From: DAHUXT01 sp036378295
GTDB taxonomy: Bacteria; Chloroflexota; Ktedonobacteria; Ktedonobacterales; JADMIN01
Assembly: GCA_036378295.1 (NCBI GenBank)
Contig: DASUWS010000203.1
Coordinates: 1-64,000, forward strand
Direction of reading: 5' to 3'
Length of the DNA stretch: 64,000 nucleotides
Position numbers and translations under genes: made by a program. Below are positions 61,449 through 64,000 of the stretch, one piece after another; the first letter of the stretch is position 1, and each line of letters begins with the position of its first letter. Under the pieces are notes generated by a model. The model made no database searches. It saw nothing but the letters and a program-made list of their open reading frames with translations, and was not told where the DNA came from.

Positions 61449-61691
61449 GTGGGCTTTTTCACACCATATCTTGCGGTTATTCAAATCGTCCAGATCATTC
61501 TCGGCGTTGCCCTGACTATCGCGATTCTGCTCCAGGCACGCGGCGCCGGGCTTGGCAGCGTCTTTGGCGGCACTGGTACCGTCTTCAAGACCCGGCGTGG
61601 TATTGATCGGTTGCTTTTCCGCATGACCATCACCTTCGCCGTGCTCTTCTGTCTGGTATCTGCCCTGGGAGCGGCTGTCCCAGCAAAGTAG
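61449..61691 (+). CDS. secG: Preprotein translocase subunit SecG
   Basis: An 80-aa two-helix membrane protein of the SecYEG channel: helix 1 AVIQIVQIILGVALTIAILLQ, the loop ARGAGLGSVFGGTGTVFKTRRGIDR and helix 2 MTITFAVLFCLVSALGAAV. The GTG at 61449 gives the normal SecG length and has GAGGG six bases upstream. An in-frame ATG at 61356 would add a basic 31-residue extension and could be used on a leaderless transcript. A hairpin and T-run follow the gene. Confidence 0.88.
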   Translation: MGFFTPYLAVIQIVQIILGVALTIAILLQARGAGLGSVFGGTGTVFKTRRGIDRLLFRMTITFAVLFCLVSALGAAVPAK

Positions 61692-61845
61692 CTGCCCTTG
61701 CCCGGCACGTCTGGCCCGCACTCGCTGCGGCGGACGGCTGGTCGCACCTGAACAACCATTCGGCGGCCAATGGCGCCGCTGGCGACGCGCACTCGGCAAT
61801 GGTGCTGGAGGAGTCCGCGTAGTACGTCAAAAGCCGAGCAACGAA

Positions 61846-61876
61846 GCCCGACTTCTGCGGAAGGTCGGGCATTTTT
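61846..61876 (+). terminator. Rho-independent terminator downstream of secG
   Basis: Stem GCCCGAC (61846-61852) / GTCGGGC (61864-61870) with an 11-base loop, then ATTTTT. It lies about 155 bp past secG; the gap 61692-61845 holds no clear gene. Confidence 0.75.
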
Positions 61877-61947
61877 ATGCGCGATGACGCATGCCTTGCT
61901 CTGCTGCTGTGCTCATGGGTCGGGGTGGCTTCCCTGCATGAGCCAGT

Positions 61948-62196
61948 TCATGTTGCTTTCTCGAAGTACTCGGCGTTGATTCGCGTAAACTCGCGCCACT
62001 CGGCAGGCACTGCGCCCTCCTCGAAGATGGCGTCCACCGGGCAGGCTGGTTCGCACGCGCCGCAATCGATACATTCCGACGGATCAATATAATACTGCTC
62101 GTCTTCCTCCCGCGCGTGAATGCAGTCCACCGGACAGACGTCCACACACGATGCGTCCTTCACGCCGATGCAGGGCTGGCAGATCACATAGGTCAT
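61948..62196 (-). CDS. Seven-iron ferredoxin
   Basis: An 82-aa ferredoxin with a [3Fe-4S] and a [4Fe-4S] cluster: the first set is CQPCIGVKDASCVDVCPVDC, the second CIDCGACEPACPVDAIF. This is the FdxA-like 7Fe type that carries low-potential electrons in the cytosol. The ATG at 62196 is the family start; the longer frame to 62346 is not conserved. GAGAGGA lies about 12 bases upstream. It is divergent from the pyruvate dehydrogenase genes. Confidence 0.92.
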   Translation of the reverse strand: MTYVICQPCIGVKDASCVDVCPVDCIHAREEDEQYYIDPSECIDCGACEPACPVDAIFEEGAVPAEWREFTRINAEYFEKAT

Positions 62197-62262
62197 GTTG
62201 CGATGATTTCCTCTCTCAGGAAATGGTATGCGCGACATTTCGCGCTGTCCCTGGCGCACCAT

Positions 62263-62291
62263 AGTATACCGCTCATGCCAGCGAACGTCAC
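62263..62291 (-). promoter_or_regulatory. Promoter for the ferredoxin gene
   Basis: On the minus strand, GTGACG (62286-62291) and TATACT (62263-62268) with a 17-bp spacer, about 65 bp upstream of the ferredoxin start. The -35 box is weak. Confidence 0.5.
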
Positions 62292-62478
62292 GCCGCATCA
62301 GCATCAGGGGAACATCAGGGACGCCGGGAGATAAGCACGGCCACAACAGAGCTTATAGCAGGCAACTGAGGCGCATGCACGCGCTTCAAAATAAACGCGG
62401 CGGCACAACGTCGCACGGTACAGCGTCCATGCGGGCGCACATCCTGCCCAGCCGGGCAGGGAGGAGACAGGGGAAACG

Positions 62479-63516
62479 ATGGCCATAGGGAATGTCACAC
62501 TGGCCGGACTGGACCGGGAGCAACTGCTCCACATGCATTATCAGATGGTCCTCCTCCGGCGTTTCGAGGAGAAAGCCGCCGAGGAATATACCCTTGGCAA
62601 AATCGGGGGCTTCCTGCACCTCTACATTGGACAGGAGGCAAGCGGCGTCGGCGCGATCAGCGCATTGCGACCGACCGATTACGTGGCCAGTAGCTACCGC
62701 GAGCATGGGCATGCCATCCTCAAGGGCGTCGATCCCAAACAGGTGATGGCCGAGCTCTTTGGCAAGGTGACTGGATGCAGCAAGGGCCGTGGCGGCTCGA
62801 TGCACATGTACAGCAACGAACACCGTCTCATCGGTGGCCAGGCCATCGTCGGCGCGCAGCTCCCTATTGGCACGGGCCTTGGCTTCGCCTGTCAGTATCA
62901 GAATACGACAGACATCGTGGCCGTCATGTTTGGCGATGGCGCGGTGGACGAGGGCGCGTTCCACGAGTCGCTCAATCTGGCGAGCCTCTGGAAGCTGCCG
63001 GTGGTCTTTTATTGCGAGAACAACCAGTACTCGATGGGTATGGCCGTTACCAAAGCCTGGGCCGTCTCCTCGCTGGAGCCGCGCGCAGCCGCCTATGGTG
63101 TGGCGTACGAGCATGTCGACGGCATGGATCTGCTGGCCGTGCGCGAGACGATGTTGCGCGCAGCAGAGCGGGCACGCAAAGGCGAAGGCCCGACGCTCAT
63201 CGAATCCGTCACCTATCGCTTCCGTGGCCACTCAATGACAGACCCTGCCTATTATCGCACCCGCGATGAGGAGGCCCGCTGGCGTTCCACACGCGACCCC
63301 ATCGCGCTCTTTGAGGAGAAGCTCAAAGAAAATCATCTGATCACCGACGACGAGATTGGCGCTACCAATGAGCGGGTTGATGCCGAGGTCGAGGAGATCG
63401 CGCGGTTCGCGGACGAAAGCCCCTTCCCGGGTGCCGACGATCTGTACGAAGACGTGCTCGTGGATGGCACGGGCGCAATCGCCTGGCGCAATAAGCCCAG
63501 CACCCCACGCGACTAG
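62479..63516 (+). CDS. pdhA: Pyruvate dehydrogenase E1 component, alpha subunit
   Basis: A 345-aa thiamine-diphosphate-dependent subunit of the pyruvate (or related 2-oxoacid) dehydrogenase. The ThDP motif is MFGDGAVDEGAFHESLNLASLW through FYCENNQYSMG (about residues 150-185). Other features are FLHLYIGQEASGVGAISAL, GRGGSMHMY and YRFRGHSMTDPAYYR. The GTG-free ATG start has GGAGG/AGGGG upstream. The beta subunit follows 68 bp later on the same strand. A close acetoin-dehydrogenase relative is possible; the context favours pyruvate. Confidence 0.93.
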   Translation: MAIGNVTLAGLDREQLLHMHYQMVLLRRFEEKAAEEYTLGKIGGFLHLYIGQEASGVGAISALRPTDYVASSYREHGHAILKGVDPKQVMAELFGKVTGCSKGRGGSMHMYSNEHRLIGGQAIVGAQLPIGTGLGFACQYQNTTDIVAVMFGDGAVDEGAFHESLNLASLWKLPVVFYCENNQYSMGMAVTKAWAVSSLEPRAAAYGVAYEHVDGMDLLAVRETMLRAAERARKGEGPTLIESVTYRFRGHSMTDPAYYRTRDEEARWRSTRDPIALFEEKLKENHLITDDEIGATNERVDAEVEEIARFADESPFPGADDLYEDVLVDGTGAIAWRNKPSTPRD

Positions 63517-63584
63517 CGGCTGGCATCGCACGACAGACCTGAAGCGTGAGAGACCAGAGATAGAGAAGATAGAGATAGAAGACG

Positions 63585-64000
63585 ATGCGAACGATTACCT
63601 ACCGTGACGCGCTGCGCGAAGCCTTGCGCGAGGAGATGGCGCGTGATGAGCGGGTCTATATCCTGGGAGAGGATATCGCCGGATACGGCGGCACGTATGC
63701 CGTCACCAAGGGACTCTTCGAGGAGTTTGGCGAGAAGCGCGTCAAAGATACGCCTCTGGCGGAAGAGGTCATCATCGGCACAGCCATCGGCTCCGCGCTC
63801 GGAGGATTGCGGCCCGTCGCCGAGCTGATGACGATGAACTTCAGCCTGCTCGCCAGCGACCTGATCATCAATAGCGCCGCCAAGTTCCGCTATATGTTTG
63901 GCGGCCAGCCAAGCATCCCGATGGTCATCCGTATGCCGGGCGGCGGCGGCGCACAACGCGGCGCCCAGCACTCGCAGTTCCTTGAGACGATGTATGCTCA
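63585..64000 (+). CDS. pdhB: Pyruvate dehydrogenase E1 component, beta subunit (cut by window end)
   Basis: The ATG at 63585 opens a frame that reads MRTITYRDALREALREEM, then VYILGEDIAGYGGTYAVTKGLFEEFGEKRVKDTPLAEEVIIGTAIGSALGGLRPVAELM and PMVIRMPGGGGAQRGAQHSQ, the usual E1 beta N-terminal half. About 138 residues are visible before the window ends, of an expected 325 or so. It acts with the alpha subunit as the E1 decarboxylase. The ribosome-binding site is weak and purine-rich. Confidence 0.92.
   Translation, partial: MRTITYRDALREALREEMARDERVYILGEDIAGYGGTYAVTKGLFEEFGEKRVKDTPLAEEVIIGTAIGSALGGLRPVAELMTMNFSLLASDLIINSAAKFRYMFGGQPSIPMVIRMPGGGGAQRGAQHSQFLETMYA

Noticed and set aside
61692..61845. 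Possible small RNA or tRNA after secG
   Set aside because: No tRNA arms or T-loop sequence; only the terminator hairpin at 61846 is clear.

Overview
This is a high-GC (roughly 60% by eye) bacterial chromosome segment with dense coding on both strands. I see no rRNA, tRNA, CRISPR array, phage or insertion sequence. The gene content fits Chloroflexota, most likely a Ktedonobacteria-like lineage. The clues are a giant BTAD-AAA-TPR regulator, an XPB helicase with a Bax1/DUF790 nuclease, GntR/DUF1648 and PadR regulators, RNHCP and zinc-ribbon proteins, an FHA zinc-ribbon protein and a seven-iron ferredoxin. This assignment is inferred from family content, not from a marker gene.

Layout. 1-11.5 kb: accessory metabolism and regulation (berberine-bridge-type FAD oxidase, BTAD ATPase regulator, acyl-CoA thioesterase-like hydrolase, MFS pump, a nucleoside kinase broken in its P-loop, GntR/DUF1648 pair). 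11.6-16.9 kb: a tight three-gene operon of XPB helicase, Bax1-like nuclease and a double DnaJ-type zinc-cluster protein. 17-20 kb: an ECF sigma factor overlapping a membrane-anchored beta-propeller protein. 20.6-23.7 kb: two tandem paralogous ten-helix membrane proteins of unknown function. 24-28.7 kb: MurA with an Asp in place of the catalytic Cys, a carotenoid-type FAD oxidoreductase and an FHA protein. 28.8-31.3 kb: PadR-ModA-ModB without an adjacent ATPase. 31.4-34 kb: a trans-sulfuration PLP enzyme and an MFS pump. 34.3-35.2 kb: an 18-codon ORF with a strong ribosome-binding site, a leader with a long-range inverted repeat, and an XRE regulator. 35.3-40.6 kb: a double GNAT, HAD phosphatase, NTF2-like protein, glycosyltransferase and BON-methyltransferase fusion. 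40.8-47.1 kb: DprA, MBL hydrolase, BrkB-like protein, QueF, YraN and small proteins. 47.4-52.3 kb: cell-envelope functions (S41 protease, oligopeptide-binding lipoprotein, LysM-M23 peptidase). 53-58.5 kb: an MFS pump, small proteins and the pyrF-pyrE-pyrD cluster. 58.5-61 kb: YfiH/PgeF followed by MurE. 61.4-64 kb: SecG, ferredoxin and the pyruvate dehydrogenase E1 alpha and beta genes, the last cut by the window edge.

Functional themes are peptidoglycan synthesis and editing (MurA, MurE, YfiH, M23, S41), de novo pyrimidine synthesis, DNA repair and uptake (XPB-Bax1, DprA, YraN), molybdate uptake and central carbon oxidation. No complete, clearly novel system is proven. The best leads are the XPB-Bax1-zinc operon, the sORF plus structured leader before the XRE regulator, and the paired unknown membrane proteins.
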